This document shows, in pieces, positions 1 through 9,390 of a DNA stretch of 64,000 nucleotides. The translations under genes were made by a program, and so were the position numbers. Within the stretch, counting starts at the first letter, position 1; every line of letters starts with the position of its first letter. The stretch comes from an uncultured Bacillota bacterium (GTDB taxonomy: Bacteria > Bacillota > Clostridia > Christensenellales > Borkfalkiaceae). Location of the stretch: NCBI GenBank assembly GCA_949287815.1, contig CASEHS010000004.1:1-64000 (forward strand), in the 5' to 3' direction. The notes under the pieces were generated by a model. That model saw only the letters and a program-made list of their open reading frames with translations. It searched no databases and was not told the origin of the DNA.

Positions 1-65
1 AGGTCAGTTCTTATTTTACACAATCGGAGTTTTTATTTCAAGTTCCATCGCTTAAGCTCTTTCTT

Positions 66-89
66 ACCCGCGGACTATCCGCGGGTTTT
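66..89 (+). terminator. Hairpin, possible terminator of a gene left of the window
   Basis: An 8-bp perfect stem (66-73 with 79-86) closes a 5-nt loop and is followed by a short T run. It would end a rightward transcript entering from outside the window. The T tract is short, so this is only a likely terminator. I see no gene in positions 1-65. Confidence 0.45.
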
Positions 90-101
90 ACTATACAATT
101 A

Positions 102-138
102 ATAAAAATGCCGCAAAGCTTATTGCTTTGCGGCATTT
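102..138 (-). terminator. Rho-independent terminator of the cyclophilin-like gene
   Basis: A perfect 14-bp stem (106-119 with 125-138) closes a 5-nt loop. On the minus strand it is followed by a T-rich tail. It lies 7 bp past the stop codon of the lipoprotein gene that begins at 1021, so it is the natural end of that transcript. It could also act on rightward transcripts. Confidence 0.85.
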
Positions 139-145
139 ATAATTC

Positions 146-1021
146 TTAGTATTTTGTTACTCTTACGCTCTTTATAACGATCGGTTCAACAGGAACTTTG
201 AATGTTTCCGTATACGCTCCTGCCTCCCAATACTTATCTTCAAAAGTCCAATCTTTATCTTCGGTGAACGCTACTTCGTCCTCGCCCTCAACCTGTAAGG
301 TTTCAACATATTCGTCGATCGCCGCAAGAAGATCGTTAAACGCAGTCTTTGATTTACTGTCTTTCAACACACCGAACGTGCAGTAAGCGTCGTCCGAAGT
401 CGTCGTGTTGGAAAGATAGAACATACTTGTCGTGCTGTTATAGCAATAAGAACGCTCTTCAACGTTTTTACTGCCGCTCATCTTCGCCCAAACTTTCTGC
501 GAAGTATTCACGGGAGTATAATAATAAGTGCCGATAGAACCTATTTCATTGCTCAAAGGATTGTTTTCAACTTCAAATCCGCCGTTCTTATAAAACTCGC
601 CGTACAAAGTGTTGTATGCTTCCGTTTTATCAGCATCAGACCAGACAGAAATATTTTTCAGCTCCAAAGCATCGTACTGTTCGCTCTTGCTGAGAAGATC
701 ATCCAACGGATCCGTTCCGACGCTTTCGTCATAATAAAATCCGCCGCCGATAATATAATTGCTTTGGTAGTCGTGAATGACCGTGTTGTCGTAGAACTTC
801 TTATCGATCAGTTCCATATAGTGCGCGACTGTCTGCGGATACATATTGCGGTAAAGAGTATAACCGAGCGTATATGTTTCACCGTTGAATTCGATCTTCA
901 TCGAAATCTCGGGACGCTTAGTCTCACAACCGACAAACATAAACATTGTGCCGACAAACAGCACCGCCGCAAACAAAAACGCCGCAACTTTTGAAACTGC
1001 CGTTTTCAGGATTTTTACCAT
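146..1021 (-). CDS. Cyclophilin-like (peptidyl-prolyl isomerase family) lipoprotein, degenerate
   Basis: 291 aa. The N-terminus is a lipoprotein signal: a hydrophobic stretch at about residues 12-31 ending in a lipobox with Cys at about 32, so the protein is probably anchored outside the membrane. Residues about 40-100 resemble the start of cyclophilin-type isomerases: a MKIEF-like strand, then YPQTVAHYMELIDKKFYDNT, then an IGGGF segment matching the family's IQGGD turn. The catalytic Arg that normally follows His in the FHR motif is Asp here, so isomerase activity is doubtful. The C-terminal half is acidic and less recognisable. The start is supported by GGAGGAAGT directly before ATG. It has its own promoter and terminator. 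It may be a folding factor or a non-catalytic surface protein. Confidence 0.65.
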   Translation of the reverse strand: MVKILKTAVSKVAAFLFAAVLFVGTMFMFVGCETKRPEISMKIEFNGETYTLGYTLYRNMYPQTVAHYMELIDKKFYDNTVIHDYQSNYIIGGGFYYDESVGTDPLDDLLSKSEQYDALELKNISVWSDADKTEAYNTLYGEFYKNGGFEVENNPLSNEIGSIGTYYYTPVNTSQKVWAKMSGSKNVEERSYCYNSTTSMFYLSNTTTSDDAYCTFGVLKDSKSKTAFNDLLAAIDEYVETLQVEGEDEVAFTEDKDWTFEDKYWEAGAYTETFKVPVEPIVIKSVRVTKY

Positions 1022-1068
1022 ACTTCCTCCTTAAAAAGGGATATTACGAATGAATACTGTACCCTATT

Positions 1069-1097
1069 ATTTTACCCGTATTTTTGTGAATCGTCAA
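1069..1097 (-). promoter_or_regulatory. Promoter of the cyclophilin-like gene
   Basis: On the minus strand, -35 TTGACG (1092-1097) and -10 TAAAAT (1069-1074) are separated by exactly 17 bp. The start codon at 1021 lies about 40 nt past the expected transcription start. Confidence 0.7.
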
Positions 1098-1160
1098 GTA
1101 CTTTTGCCCAAATTGCACAATTTCAGACGTATTTCCACACGACTTTCACACTTTTACAGC

Positions 1161-1192
1161 AAAACCCGCCATCCTGAGCAGGATGACGGGAT
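1161..1192 (-). terminator. Terminator of the S10-spc-alpha operon
   Basis: On the minus strand an 11-bp stem (1165-1175 with 1180-1190, one G-T pair) closes a 4-nt loop and is followed by TTTT. It lies about 65 bp after rplQ and is the first clear terminator after the ribosomal gene run. Confidence 0.75.
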
Positions 1193-1257
1193 ATTTTTCA
1201 TAAAGTATACCGACATTCATTCTGCCGATACCCTTTTTACGAACCTTTTTTATAAAA

Positions 1258-1773
1258 TTAAACGAGTTCGATGATAGCGGTTTCCGCAGCGTCGCCGCGA
1301 CGTTCGCCCAACGTAATGATACGGGTATAACCGCCTGCACAATTCTTTTCATCGTTGCGCTGTGCGTATTTGGGCGCAATTTCATTGAAAAGTTTTTCGA
1401 TCAGCGGATGAGCAACCTCTTCCGTACGTGCTTTATATGCGGATTTGCTTTCGTTGAAAGCTTTGATCTCCTGCAAGTCATAAAGCTTAGACATGATCCT
1501 GCGGCGTGCGGCAAGTTTCTTGGGCCCGTCTTTTACTACGGTTACCGTTACTTCTTTTTCTTTCTTACCCGTCTTTTCGGTAACGACCTTGCTGCTTTCG
1601 ATCGTATCGTCATACGTATTCACAGCCGCGGTGATGATCTTTTCGACATAAGACCTGAGTTCTTTCGCGCGTGCTTTGGTCGTTTCTATTTTTCCGTACC
1701 AGAGAAGGCTGGAAGCCTGATTTCTCAGAATTGCGACTCTCTGTTCGCTTGTTCTGCCCAATTTTCCCGGCAT
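1258..1773 (-). CDS. rplQ: Ribosomal protein bL17
   Basis: 171 aa. bL17 sits near the polypeptide exit region of the 50S subunit. The N-terminus (MPGKLGRTSEQRVAILRNQA) and the C-terminal GGYTRIITLGERRGDAAETA segment are diagnostic. The length exceeds the roughly 115-130 aa of many bacteria because of a Lys/Glu/Val-rich insertion at about residues 59-85, of the kind seen in several clostridial L17 proteins. It begins 4 bp after rpoA, the standard end of the alpha operon. Confidence 0.97.
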   Translation of the reverse strand: MPGKLGRTSEQRVAILRNQASSLLWYGKIETTKARAKELRSYVEKIITAAVNTYDDTIESSKVVTEKTGKKEKEVTVTVVKDGPKKLAARRRIMSKLYDLQEIKAFNESKSAYKARTEEVAHPLIEKLFNEIAPKYAQRNDEKNCAGGYTRIITLGERRGDAAETAIIELV

Positions 1774-1777
1774 AATG

Positions 1778-2749
1778 TTAGTCCTCCTTTTTATCTAATG
1801 AAAGTCCGTAAGATTCAAGTTTCTGAATGACCTCATCGAGTGACTTTCTGCCGAGGTTGCGGACTTTCAGCATTTCTTCCTCGGTTTTCTTTGTCAGATC
1901 TTCCACCGTGTGAATGTTTGCACGCTTCAAGCAGTTATAAGAACGAACGGAAAGATCCATATCTTCGATCGCCATCGCAAGAACCTGCTGCTGTTTGTCG
2001 TCTTCATTCTTGACGAGAATATCCATTCCCTTAATGAAGTCAGAAAGATTTACAAACAGGCTGATATGATCCTGCATGATCTTCGCTGCGAGCGATACGA
2101 TCTCTTTTGCAGGGAATGCACCGTTTGTTTCCACTTCCATGATCAGCTTATCGTAGTCGATATTCTGACCTACACGCGTGCTTTCTACGTTGTAGTTGAC
2201 CTTTTTTACAGGCGTGAAGATGGAATCAATCGGAATATAACCGATCGGATGGTTTTTGTTGGAACCCGCACCACGGTAACCTCTGCCCCTTCCGATCGTA
2301 ACTTCCATATCCAGTTTTGAACCTTCGTCGACCGTGCAGATATATTGTTCTTTGTTAATGACTTCCACTTCCGCATCCTGACTGACGATATCGGCACCTT
2401 TGATCACGGCGGGTCCTTCTTTGCAGATGTGAACCGTCTTGACAAAATCTTTATCGACAGACGCCGTCTGAATGGCAAGCGTTTTCAGATTGAGTATGAT
2501 TTCGGGAACGTCTTCCTTGACACCTTCGATCGCGGAAAACTCGTGTTTGACAAGCCCGTCCGGATAAAAGCGGATACCCTGAACCGCCGCTCCGGGGAGC
2601 GCGGAAAGAAGAATCCGACGCAGACAGTTGCCGATTGTAAGACCGAAACCTTTTTCGAGCGGCTCGACGACAATTTTGGCATAACTCTTCGGGTAGCCGT
2701 TTCTGTCTTCCTCCACCACTTCGATTTTGGGCATATCCATTTCGATCAT
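1778..2749 (-). CDS. rpoA: RNA polymerase alpha subunit
   Basis: 323 aa, near the usual 310-330. The N-terminal domain (about 1-230), which dimerises and scaffolds beta/beta', contains EPLEKGFGLTIGNCLRRILL and HEFSAIEGVKEDV. An acidic linker leads to the C-terminal domain (about 255-315), which contacts UP elements and activators, with the helix-hairpin-helix stretch LGRKSLDEVIQKL. ATG is preceded by AGGAGG at 9-nt spacing. It lies between rpsD and rplQ. Beta and beta' are not found in this window. Confidence 0.98.
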   Translation of the reverse strand: MIEMDMPKIEVVEEDRNGYPKSYAKIVVEPLEKGFGLTIGNCLRRILLSALPGAAVQGIRFYPDGLVKHEFSAIEGVKEDVPEIILNLKTLAIQTASVDKDFVKTVHICKEGPAVIKGADIVSQDAEVEVINKEQYICTVDEGSKLDMEVTIGRGRGYRGAGSNKNHPIGYIPIDSIFTPVKKVNYNVESTRVGQNIDYDKLIMEVETNGAFPAKEIVSLAAKIMQDHISLFVNLSDFIKGMDILVKNEDDKQQQVLAMAIEDMDLSVRSYNCLKRANIHTVEDLTKKTEEEMLKVRNLGRKSLDEVIQKLESYGLSLDKKED

Positions 2750-2784
2750 GCGATTTTACCTCCTTTCATTAAAGGTGTACTCTC

Positions 2785-3408
2785 TTACTTGGAGTACAAC
2801 TCGACGATCATATGCTCAGCAATCTGACTGTCGATATCCTCCCTTGTCGGGAGCGCCAAAACCTTTCCTTCCAGTTTCTCAGGATCGAATTCAAGCCACT
2901 TGGGCATGTTTGCGACCTTCATCGTTTTGATCTGTTCAAAATATTTCGTATTTTTTCTGTTTTCCTTAACTGCCACGACATCGCCCGCTTTTACGATATA
3001 GGACGGAATGTTTACCGTTCTGCCGTTTACGGAGAAATGTGCATGGTTAACGAGCTGACGCGCCTGTGCACGGGAACCGCCCAAGCCCATTCTGAATACG
3101 ACGTTATCCAGTCTGCGTTCAAGAAGGGAGAGCATGTTTTCACCCGTGATACCCTTCATTCTGTCCGCCATTTCATAGTATTTTCTGAACTGGCCTTCCT
3201 GTACGCCGTAAATTCTCTTGGTCTTCTGTTTTTCACGAAGCTGCAAGCCGTACTCGGAAATCTTTTTCCTGCCTGCGCCGTGTGCACCCGGAGCCGTGGG
3301 GCGTTTCTCAAACGCACACTTGCCCGAATAGCATCTGTCGCCTTTCAAAAAGAGTTTTGCGCCCTCTCTGCGGCAGAGACGGCATTTGGAATCTCTGTAT
3401 GTTGCCAT
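2785..3408 (-). CDS. rpsD: Ribosomal protein uS4
   Basis: 207 aa. uS4 is a primary 16S rRNA-binding protein that nucleates 30S assembly. This is the zinc (C+) form, with Cys at 9, 12, 26 and 31. The S4 RNA-binding domain follows ([20 protein letters not shown] onward, about residues 97-160). It is encoded in the alpha operon 20 bp after rpsK and 35 bp before rpoA. Confidence 0.98.
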   Translation of the reverse strand: MATYRDSKCRLCRREGAKLFLKGDRCYSGKCAFEKRPTAPGAHGAGRKKISEYGLQLREKQKTKRIYGVQEGQFRKYYEMADRMKGITGENMLSLLERRLDNVVFRMGLGGSRAQARQLVNHAHFSVNGRTVNIPSYIVKAGDVVAVKENRKNTKYFEQIKTMKVANMPKWLEFDPEKLEGKVLALPTREDIDSQIAEHMIVELYSK

Positions 3409-3428
3409 TTCTATTTTCTCTCCTTAAA

Positions 3429-3827
3429 TTAAACTCTGCGGCGCTTCGGGGGCCTGCATCCGTTGTGCGGGATGGGTGAAACGTCGGTAATCAGCGTGAT
3501 TTCAAGGTCTGCTGCAGCAAGTGCGCGAATAGCAGATTCTCTGCCTGCGCCGGGGCCTTTCACATACACTTCCACGGAACGCAGTCCCTGTTCTTTTGCC
3601 GCTTTCGCTGCCGTATCCGCTGCCATCTGCGCTGCAAACGGCGTGCCCTTTCTCGAACCTTTGAAGCCGAGGCTGCCTGCGCTAGACCACGAAATTGCAT
3701 TTCCGCTCATATCCGTGATCGTAACCAATGTGTTGTTGAACGAGGATTGGATATGTGCCTGACCTTTATCAACTTTTTTAAGTTCTCTGCGGCGTCTTGT
3801 CTGAGCCGCTTTTTTAACGGTTGCCAT
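3429..3827 (-). CDS. rpsK: Ribosomal protein uS11
   Basis: 132 aa. uS11 lies on the 30S platform near the E site. Recognised by the core segments [30 protein letters not shown] and the basic C-terminus [13 protein letters not shown]. Full length, 17 bp downstream of rpsM. Confidence 0.98.
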   Translation of the reverse strand: MATVKKAAQTRRRRELKKVDKGQAHIQSSFNNTLVTITDMSGNAISWSSAGSLGFKGSRKGTPFAAQMAADTAAKAAKEQGLRSVEVYVKGPGAGRESAIRALAAADLEITLITDVSPIPHNGCRPPKRRRV

Positions 3828-3844
3828 AACTTATACCCTCCTTC

Positions 3845-4213
3845 TTACTTCTTCTTCTTCGCAACGGTACGACGAGGTCCTTTTCTCGTTCTCGCGTTTC
3901 TCTTGGAGCTCTGTCCTCTTACGGGCAGACCCTTTCTGTGGCGGATACCGCGATAGCTACCGATTTCCATCAAACGCTTGATGTTCAGGTTGACTTCGCT
4001 GCGAAGTTCACCTTCCACTCTCAGGTTATGATCAATATATTCTCTTAATTTGGATACGTCGTTCTCGTCGAGATCTTTCACTCTCGTATCGGGATTGATG
4101 CCCGTTTCCGCAAGGATCTTCTTCGACGTGGTCAGACCGATTCCGTAGATGTAAGTCAATCCGATTTCTACCCGCTTCTCTCTGGGTAAATCTACACCGG
4201 CAATACGTGCCAT
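3845..4213 (-). CDS. rpsM: Ribosomal protein uS13
   Basis: 122 aa. uS13 is in the 30S head and contacts tRNA and the B1 intersubunit bridge. The N-terminus ([20 protein letters not shown]), [13 protein letters not shown] and the basic, Lys-rich tail are typical. It starts the alpha-type part of the cluster, 110 bp after rpmJ. Confidence 0.98.
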   Translation of the reverse strand: MARIAGVDLPREKRVEIGLTYIYGIGLTTSKKILAETGINPDTRVKDLDENDVSKLREYIDHNLRVEGELRSEVNLNIKRLMEIGSYRGIRHRKGLPVRGQSSKRNARTRKGPRRTVAKKKK

Positions 4214-4323
4214 TTGTCCTTTGACCTCCGTTTGGATTTTTTCTTTTTTCTTTGTTCTATATGCGATTCAATCGCCCGCCGCGCAATGGAATGGCTGCAC
4301 GCGGACGCTGAAATTGTTTTCGC

Positions 4324-4440
4324 TTAGCCCTGTCTCTGCTTGTGACTCTTGTTCTTGGAGCAGATAACCATTACTTTACCGTTTCTTTTGATGACCTTGC
4401 ACTTGTCGCACATGGGTTTTACTGACGGTCTTACTTTCAT
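4324..4440 (-). CDS. rpmJ: Ribosomal protein bL36 (zinc form)
   Basis: A 38-aa reading frame found by translating the minus strand. The product starts [14 protein letters not shown] and ends SHKQRQG. Cys11, Cys14, Cys27 and His33 form the expected zinc site of the C+ form. GGAGGAAACAAAA precedes ATG. Its position between infA and rpsM is the standard one. Confidence 0.97.
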   Translation of the reverse strand: MKVRPSVKPMCDKCKVIKRNGKVMVICSKNKSHKQRQG

Positions 4441-4625
4441 TTTTGTTTCCTCCGAAAAATTTTGTTTTCCGCGCCTTGCGCGCGACCCGTTCCCGGATTC
4501 GCCTTGAATGCGGGATTTCCCCGCCCGGCGCCGAAAACTCCTTTCCGCCGGTTGCGGCTTTTTACCGCCGCGGCGTTTTCGACTGATTCTCTCCGAAAAG
4601 TCTTATCTTTTCGGTTTGCGGCTCA

Positions 4626-4847
4626 TTATGCTTTGCCGCGCCACGTGATCCTGCCCTTGGTCAGATCGTACGGACTCATTTCCAGTTTCACAGTGTCGCC
4701 GGGAATGATACGAATGTAATTCATTCTCAGTTTACCGCTGATATATGCCGTAATGACGTGTCCGTTGGAAAGCTCTACTTTGAACGTTGCGTTCGGCAAT
4801 GCTTCCACGATTTTGCCTTCGGTTTCGATAACGTCGTCTTTAGACAC
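4626..4847 (-). CDS. infA: Translation initiation factor IF-1
   Basis: 73 aa, a single S1/OB-fold domain. IF-1 occupies the 30S A site during initiation and helps IF-2 and IF-3. It contains [20 protein letters not shown] and the [20 protein letters not shown] end. The 185 bp between it and rpmJ are GC-rich with short hairpin-forming repeats but no coding sequence I can support. Confidence 0.97.
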   Translation of the reverse strand: MSKDDVIETEGKIVEALPNATFKVELSNGHVITAYISGKLRMNYIRIIPGDTVKLEMSPYDLTKGRITWRGKA

Positions 4848-4890
4848 GAATGCTTCCTCCCGATTCTTGTCTTTTTGCCGAAGATAACTT

Positions 4891-5175
4891 TTATAAAGTC
4901 TCTCCGCGTTTTAAACTGACTTTTTGCACCGCTGCGCGGATATTGCTGTTTTCGTCCTTTCCTTCCCCGAGCCGCTTTGCGATCTCCGGAAAAAATTCAG
5001 GCAACAACTCCACGTGCGCTATATTTTTCTTTTTCGGGTTTTTATACCCTCTGTACCTGCCGTCCGCAAGATACAGCGTTCTGCCTTCCGCCCTGACGAT
5101 CAGATACAATCTGCCTTTATCCCTGCCGTATCGGCTCTTGACGATACCGCCGAGTTCGGGTGTCTGAACCTTCAT
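4891..5175 (-). CDS. KOW-domain RNA-binding protein (L14e-like)
   Basis: 94 aa. The opening [19 protein letters not shown] is a KOW motif as in the small L14e-like proteins commonly placed between map and infA in Clostridia. The middle is basic ([18 protein letters not shown]), suggesting RNA binding. The exact role is unknown; context suggests ribosome association or regulation. It starts 9 bp after map. Confidence 0.8.
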   Translation of the reverse strand: MKVQTPELGGIVKSRYGRDKGRLYLIVRAEGRTLYLADGRYRGYKNPKKKNIAHVELLPEFFPEIAKRLGEGKDENSNIRAAVQKVSLKRGETL

Positions 5176-5184
5176 GTTATCCTC

Positions 5185-5928
5185 TCAAAGCGTAAGTATT
5201 TCTACGCCGTCTTCACGGATCACAACCGTGTTTTCGTAATGCGCAGAAGGTTTTCTGTCGTGCGTTTCCACCGTCCAGCCGTCATCGAGAAAATCTACCT
5301 GCCAACTTCCGGCATTGATCATCGGCTCAATGCAGATGACCATTCCCGCTTTCAGACGAATTCCCGTTCCGCGTTTCCCGAAATTGGGAACGGAAGGATC
5401 TTCGTGCATTTCACGCCCGATACCGTGACCGACCAGCGCGCGCACAACGGAAAAACCGTTCTCTTCCGCGTGTTTCTGCACACTCGCGCCGATATCATAA
5501 AGCGGTGTACCCGCTCTCAGATTTTCGATCGCTTTGAAAAAACATTCTTCCGTTACACGGATAAGTTTTTTCTTTTCGTCGCTCACTTCTCCGACTGCAA
5601 AAGTTCTTGCCCCGTCCCCGTGAAAACCGTTCTTGTAAGCACATAGATCGATACTTACGATATCGCCTTCACGGATAACCCGATCTCCGGGGATTCCGTG
5701 CACGACCTGTTCGTTGACGGAGGCGCAGATGCTCGCGGGATATCCGCAATATCCGAGACAGGAAGGTTCTGCTCCGCGTGACTTGATATAATCGTGTGCT
5801 AATTTATCCAGTTCCGCCGTCGTAACTCCTGCCCTGATCTTTGTTCCGATATATGTGAGCGTGTCGCGTACGATTGCGCACGGTTCACGCATCAGATCGA
5901 TTTCTTGTTCCGTCTTGACCGTGATCAT
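5185..5928 (-). CDS. map: Methionine aminopeptidase, type I
   Basis: 247 aa. Removes the initiator Met from nascent proteins. All five metal ligands of the pita-bread fold are present: Asp94, Asp105, His168, Glu201 and Glu232, along with the substrate His at 77. There is no N-terminal SH3-binding extension. Its ATG overlaps the adk stop codon by one base (TAATG), so the two are translationally coupled. Confidence 0.97.
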   Translation of the reverse strand: MITVKTEQEIDLMREPCAIVRDTLTYIGTKIRAGVTTAELDKLAHDYIKSRGAEPSCLGYCGYPASICASVNEQVVHGIPGDRVIREGDIVSIDLCAYKNGFHGDGARTFAVGEVSDEKKKLIRVTEECFFKAIENLRAGTPLYDIGASVQKHAEENGFSVVRALVGHGIGREMHEDPSVPNFGKRGTGIRLKAGMVICIEPMINAGSWQVDFLDDGWTVETHDRKPSAHYENTVVIREDGVEILTL

Positions 5929-6557
5929 TATTTCGCCTGCCCGAGCGCCGCAGCGATACGGGCGAATACTTCGTCGATCGTGCCGACTCCGTCTATATTT
6001 ATGAGTACGTTCTTCTTTCTGTAATACTCGATCAGAGGTGCGGTCTGCTCGCCGTAAACTTTCAGGCGGTTGCCAACCGTTTCTTCATTGTCGTCCTTTC
6101 TCTGATACAACTCTCCGCCGCATTTTTCGCAATCTGATTTGCCGCCGAGGAAGTTAATGTGATAACTTTCTCCGCAGTCCTTGCAGACGCGCCTGCCGCA
6201 AAGTCTGTCCATGAGAAGGGAAAGATCGATATCGATATTGATCACCGCATCCACTTTGGAGAACTTATCCAGTTCTTCCGCCTGGAAGAGATTGCGGGGA
6301 AACCCGTCAAGAAGATAACCGTCTGCGCAATCCGCTTCTTTGAGCCTGCCTTCCACGATCTTACAGGTAACTTCGTCGGGCACAAGCTGACCTTTGTCCG
6401 TATAAGACTTTGCCAAAAGTCCGATCTCCGTACCGCGCTTGATGTTGTCGCGGAAGATGTCGCCCGTGGAAATGTGCGGCAATCTGTATTTTTCTGCAAT
6501 GCGCGTTGCCTGCGTGCCTTTGCCCGCACCCGGCGCGCCGAGAAGAATGATATTCAT
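5928..6557 (-). CDS. adk: Adenylate kinase, zinc-lid form
   Basis: 209 aa. Interconverts ATP + AMP and 2 ADP. The P-loop GAPGAGKGT is at 7-15, the DGFPR motif at 84-88, and the LID carries a Cys4 zinc site at 125, 128, 143 and 146, the form usual in Gram-positive bacteria. It follows secY as usual, but across an unusually long 222-bp gap (6558-6779). That gap holds several hairpin-forming repeats, three TTTATTTAAA-like repeats and no gene. Confidence 0.97.
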   Translation of the reverse strand: MNIILLGAPGAGKGTQATRIAEKYRLPHISTGDIFRDNIKRGTEIGLLAKSYTDKGQLVPDEVTCKIVEGRLKEADCADGYLLDGFPRNLFQAEELDKFSKVDAVINIDIDLSLLMDRLCGRRVCKDCGESYHINFLGGKSDCEKCGGELYQRKDDNEETVGNRLKVYGEQTAPLIEYYRKKNVLINIDGVGTIDEVFARIAAALGQAK

Positions 6558-6779
6558 AATTTATGCTCCCGCACGGCTCAATGCCGTGTTCCGCCGCCCT
6601 GCCGGCGGACAAATTTTTTCGCCCGCCCGCACGTCGGCAACCGTATCCCGCTTTCACAGGATACTGCTTTATTTAAAATCTTTTTCGTCTTTTATTTAAA
6701 AAGCAATGCCAAACCGAAAAATCAATATCCGACTGAAAATCGGTTTGAGCATTCTTTATTTAAAAGACATTTTCGATTC

Positions 6780-8120
6780 TTACTTCAAGAACCCTTTATA
6801 GTTCTTCATCATCAACTGCGACTGCAACTGTTTGTCGAGTTCCAATGCAACGGAAACGATAATCAGGATACCTGTCGTAGAGAATACGTTCACATAGCCC
6901 GTTCCCGCAAAACTGAACGCGAACGAAGGTACGAACGCAACGAGCGAAAGGAAGATCGCTCCGAACAGCGTGATACGGTTGGAAATCTTTTTCAGATAAT
7001 CAGCCGTAGGCTTGCCGGGTCTGATACCGGGGATAAAGCCGCCGTTCTGCTGGATGCTCTTGGATACGTCTTCGGGATTGAACTGAATCTGCGCATAGAA
7101 GAATGAGAATGCGAAGATGAGCAGGCAGAGAATAAGGATATATGCCCACGCCCAGTTGCCCGTTCCGCCGCTGATGTTGGCACTGTACCATTCCTGCGCC
7201 GAAGAACCCGGCCAGAAAAGCCCCATGATGAGGTCGGGAAGGCTGATGATCGCAAACGCGAAGATCAAAGGCATAACGCCGCTGCCCGAAATCTTGATGG
7301 GAATGACAGTCGCCTGTCCGCCATACATCTTTCTGCCCTTGACCTGCTTTGCGTACTGTACGGGAATGCGGCGTTCCGCAAGGTCGACAAGTACGATGAG
7401 CGCAAAGATCACGACAGCGATCACGATGAATATGACGGAAGATACGAGCGTGCTAGCGCTGAATCCGTTCTTCACTGTCTGTTCGATCGGAGTGACGATA
7501 AGCGTCTGGCCTGCCGTGGAAATGATACCCACGAAGATGATCATGGAAATACCGTTGCCGATACCGTAATCGGTGATACGTTCGCCCAGCCACATGGTGA
7601 GCATTGCACCAGCCGTATAAACGACTACCATGAAAATATAGGTCGCCCATTTCCATTTTTCAACATCGCCGCCGTCGGGCATCAGATAAGTGAAATTAAC
7701 TGCACCGTTCGTGCTGGCAAAGTTGATGATGATACCGATCGATTGTACGATCGCAAGTATAAGCGTAAGAATACGGGTGTAAGTGGCAATCTTTTTCTTG
7801 CCTTCTTCACCCTGCTTGGAAAGACGTTCAAGCGCGGGAATACCGACAGCTAAAAGCTGCATGATAATCGAGGCGTTGATATACGGTCCGATACCAAGCG
7901 CAAACAGGGTGCCGTTCGCGAGCGCGCCGCCCGTGACCGCACTCATCAGCGAAAGAAAACTGTTGCTTCCTTCTGTTACGTAGCTGCTGAATTCGTCTAC
8001 CCTGAGACCGGGAACCGGAATATAGCACCCGATACGGTATACGAACAGCAACGCGAGCATGATGAAGATCTTCTTTCTGATTTCTTTTACTTTAAAAGCG
8101 TTTTTAAGAGTTTCGAACAT
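6780..8120 (-). CDS. secY: Protein translocase subunit SecY
   Basis: 446 aa with about ten predicted membrane helices, forming the SecYEG channel. The start (MFETLKNAFKVKEIRKKIF) and motifs YRIGCYIPVPG, LGIGPYINASIIMQLL and PGIRPGKPTADYL are characteristic. SecE is encoded at 21834-22061. It lies 84 bp after rplO, and that gap contains a GC-rich hairpin near 8151-8171. Confidence 0.98.
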   Translation of the reverse strand: MFETLKNAFKVKEIRKKIFIMLALLFVYRIGCYIPVPGLRVDEFSSYVTEGSNSFLSLMSAVTGGALANGTLFALGIGPYINASIIMQLLAVGIPALERLSKQGEEGKKKIATYTRILTLILAIVQSIGIIINFASTNGAVNFTYLMPDGGDVEKWKWATYIFMVVVYTAGAMLTMWLGERITDYGIGNGISMIIFVGIISTAGQTLIVTPIEQTVKNGFSASTLVSSVIFIVIAVVIFALIVLVDLAERRIPVQYAKQVKGRKMYGGQATVIPIKISGSGVMPLIFAFAIISLPDLIMGLFWPGSSAQEWYSANISGGTGNWAWAYILILCLLIFAFSFFYAQIQFNPEDVSKSIQQNGGFIPGIRPGKPTADYLKKISNRITLFGAIFLSLVAFVPSFAFSFAGTGYVNVFSTTGILIIVSVALELDKQLQSQLMMKNYKGFLK

Positions 8121-8204
8121 CTTGTTCTCCCTGAAACTGAACTGCTCCCCCTGCCGCCTTTTGCGGCGGCTGAAGGAAGATACAAAGTGTTAACGCGAAA
8201 CAAC

Positions 8205-8651
8205 TCAGAGCGTTTCAGCTGTGCCGCCCGCTTTTTCGATCGCTTCTTTCGCAGTAGCGGAGAATTTAGCAGCCTTTACGGTAAGAGCAACTTTAACTTC
8301 GCCCGTGCCGAGAACTTTGAGGCCGCTGTTATCCTTAACCTGCTTTGCAAGGCCGTTATTGATCACATAATCATAATCAACTACCGTGCCGGCTTCTACG
8401 TCAGCAAGCTGGGAAAGGTTGACGATCACATACACTTTTTTGAAATAATTGTTGAAACCGCGTTTCGGAAGTCTTCTGTGGATAGGAGTCTGACCGCCTT
8501 CAAAACCCGGCCTTACGCCGCCGCCAGAACGCGCCCACTGACCTTTATGTCCTTTTCCGCTCGTTTTTCCGAGACCGGAACCGATGCCTCTGCCCAATCT
8601 CTTGGCGGGAGTGTTGGAACCGATTGCGGGTTGAATGGTATCTATTCTCAT
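8205..8651 (-). CDS. rplO: Ribosomal protein uL15
   Basis: 148 aa. A 50S protein with a long Gly/Arg-rich N-terminal extension reaching into 23S rRNA (KRLGRGIGSGLGKTSGKGHK). Full length, 10 bp after rpmD. Confidence 0.98.
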   Translation of the reverse strand: MRIDTIQPAIGSNTPAKRLGRGIGSGLGKTSGKGHKGQWARSGGGVRPGFEGGQTPIHRRLPKRGFNNYFKKVYVIVNLSQLADVEAGTVVDYDYVINNGLAKQVKDNSGLKVLGTGEVKVALTVKAAKFSATAKEAIEKAGGTAETL

Positions 8652-8661
8652 ACAAAACTCC

Positions 8662-8841
8662 TTATACGTTCTCCACTTTCACGAGATGGGAGACCTTTTT
8701 GATCTGCCCGAGGATCGCGGGAGTGTCTTCATGGATCTTAAAAGAACGGATCTTTTTGAGGCCGAGCGCCGCTACGGTCGCTTTCTGTGTTTCCGTGCAG
8801 CCGATCGTGCTTCTTACTAACGTAACTTTGATCTGTGCCAT
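8662..8841 (-). CDS. rpmD: Ribosomal protein uL30
   Basis: 59 aa, translated by hand from the minus strand. It begins [20 protein letters not shown] and ends LVKVENV. The VRSTIG segment and length match uL30. ATG is preceded by AAGGAGGAGCGGACA. It lies between rpsE and rplO as usual. Confidence 0.97.
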   Translation of the reverse strand: MAQIKVTLVRSTIGCTETQKATVAALGLKKIRSFKIHEDTPAILGQIKKVSHLVKVENV

Positions 8842-8854
8842 TGTCCGCTCCTCC

Positions 8855-9376
8855 TTAACCTATGATCTCATTCACGGATTTGCCGCGAAGTGCTGCCACT
8901 TCTTCCGCCGTTTTCAGTTCGGAAAGCCCTGCGATAACCGCTTTTACACAGTTCACGGGGTTGCTCGTACCGTGAGATTTCGTTCTGATATTTTTAATGC
9001 CTGCCGCTTCCATGACCGCACGGACGGGACCGCCCGCGATAACGCCGGTACCTTCTTCAGCGGGCATCATGAGTACAACGCCTTTGCCGAATTTGCCAAG
9101 CACTTCGTGAGGAATACTCGTTTCTACCATAGGAACGGTAATGAGATTTCTCTTCGCCTGAGCCTGTGCTTTTTCGATCGCTTCGGGAACTTCGTTTGCC
9201 TTACCTGAACCTACGCCGACTTTGCCCTTGCCGTCTCCGACGACCACGAGCGCAGCAAAACGCATGTTTCTGCCGCCTTTGACAACTTTCGTAACGCGGT
9301 TAACCTGGATGAGTTTTTTGATGAACCCGTCGTTTTCTTCCTGCCTTCTTGCAGGTCTTCTGTCTTCTCTTGCCAT
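8855..9376 (-). CDS. rpsE: Ribosomal protein uS5
   Basis: 173 aa. uS5 sits at the mRNA entry channel and affects decoding accuracy. The double-stranded RNA-binding segment contains [20 protein letters not shown], followed by [13 protein letters not shown] and the C-terminal [15 protein letters not shown]. Full length, 14 bp after rplR. Confidence 0.98.
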   Translation of the reverse strand: MAREDRRPARRQEENDGFIKKLIQVNRVTKVVKGGRNMRFAALVVVGDGKGKVGVGSGKANEVPEAIEKAQAQAKRNLITVPMVETSIPHEVLGKFGKGVVLMMPAEEGTGVIAGGPVRAVMEAAGIKNIRTKSHGTSNPVNCVKAVIAGLSELKTAEEVAALRGKSVNEIIG

Positions 9377-9390
9377 CTGATCTTCTCCTC

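Noticed and set aside
6558..6779. Possible small gene or riboswitch in the secY-adk gap
   Set aside because: Only short hairpins and TTTATTTAAA repeats are visible; no conserved aptamer or coding frame.
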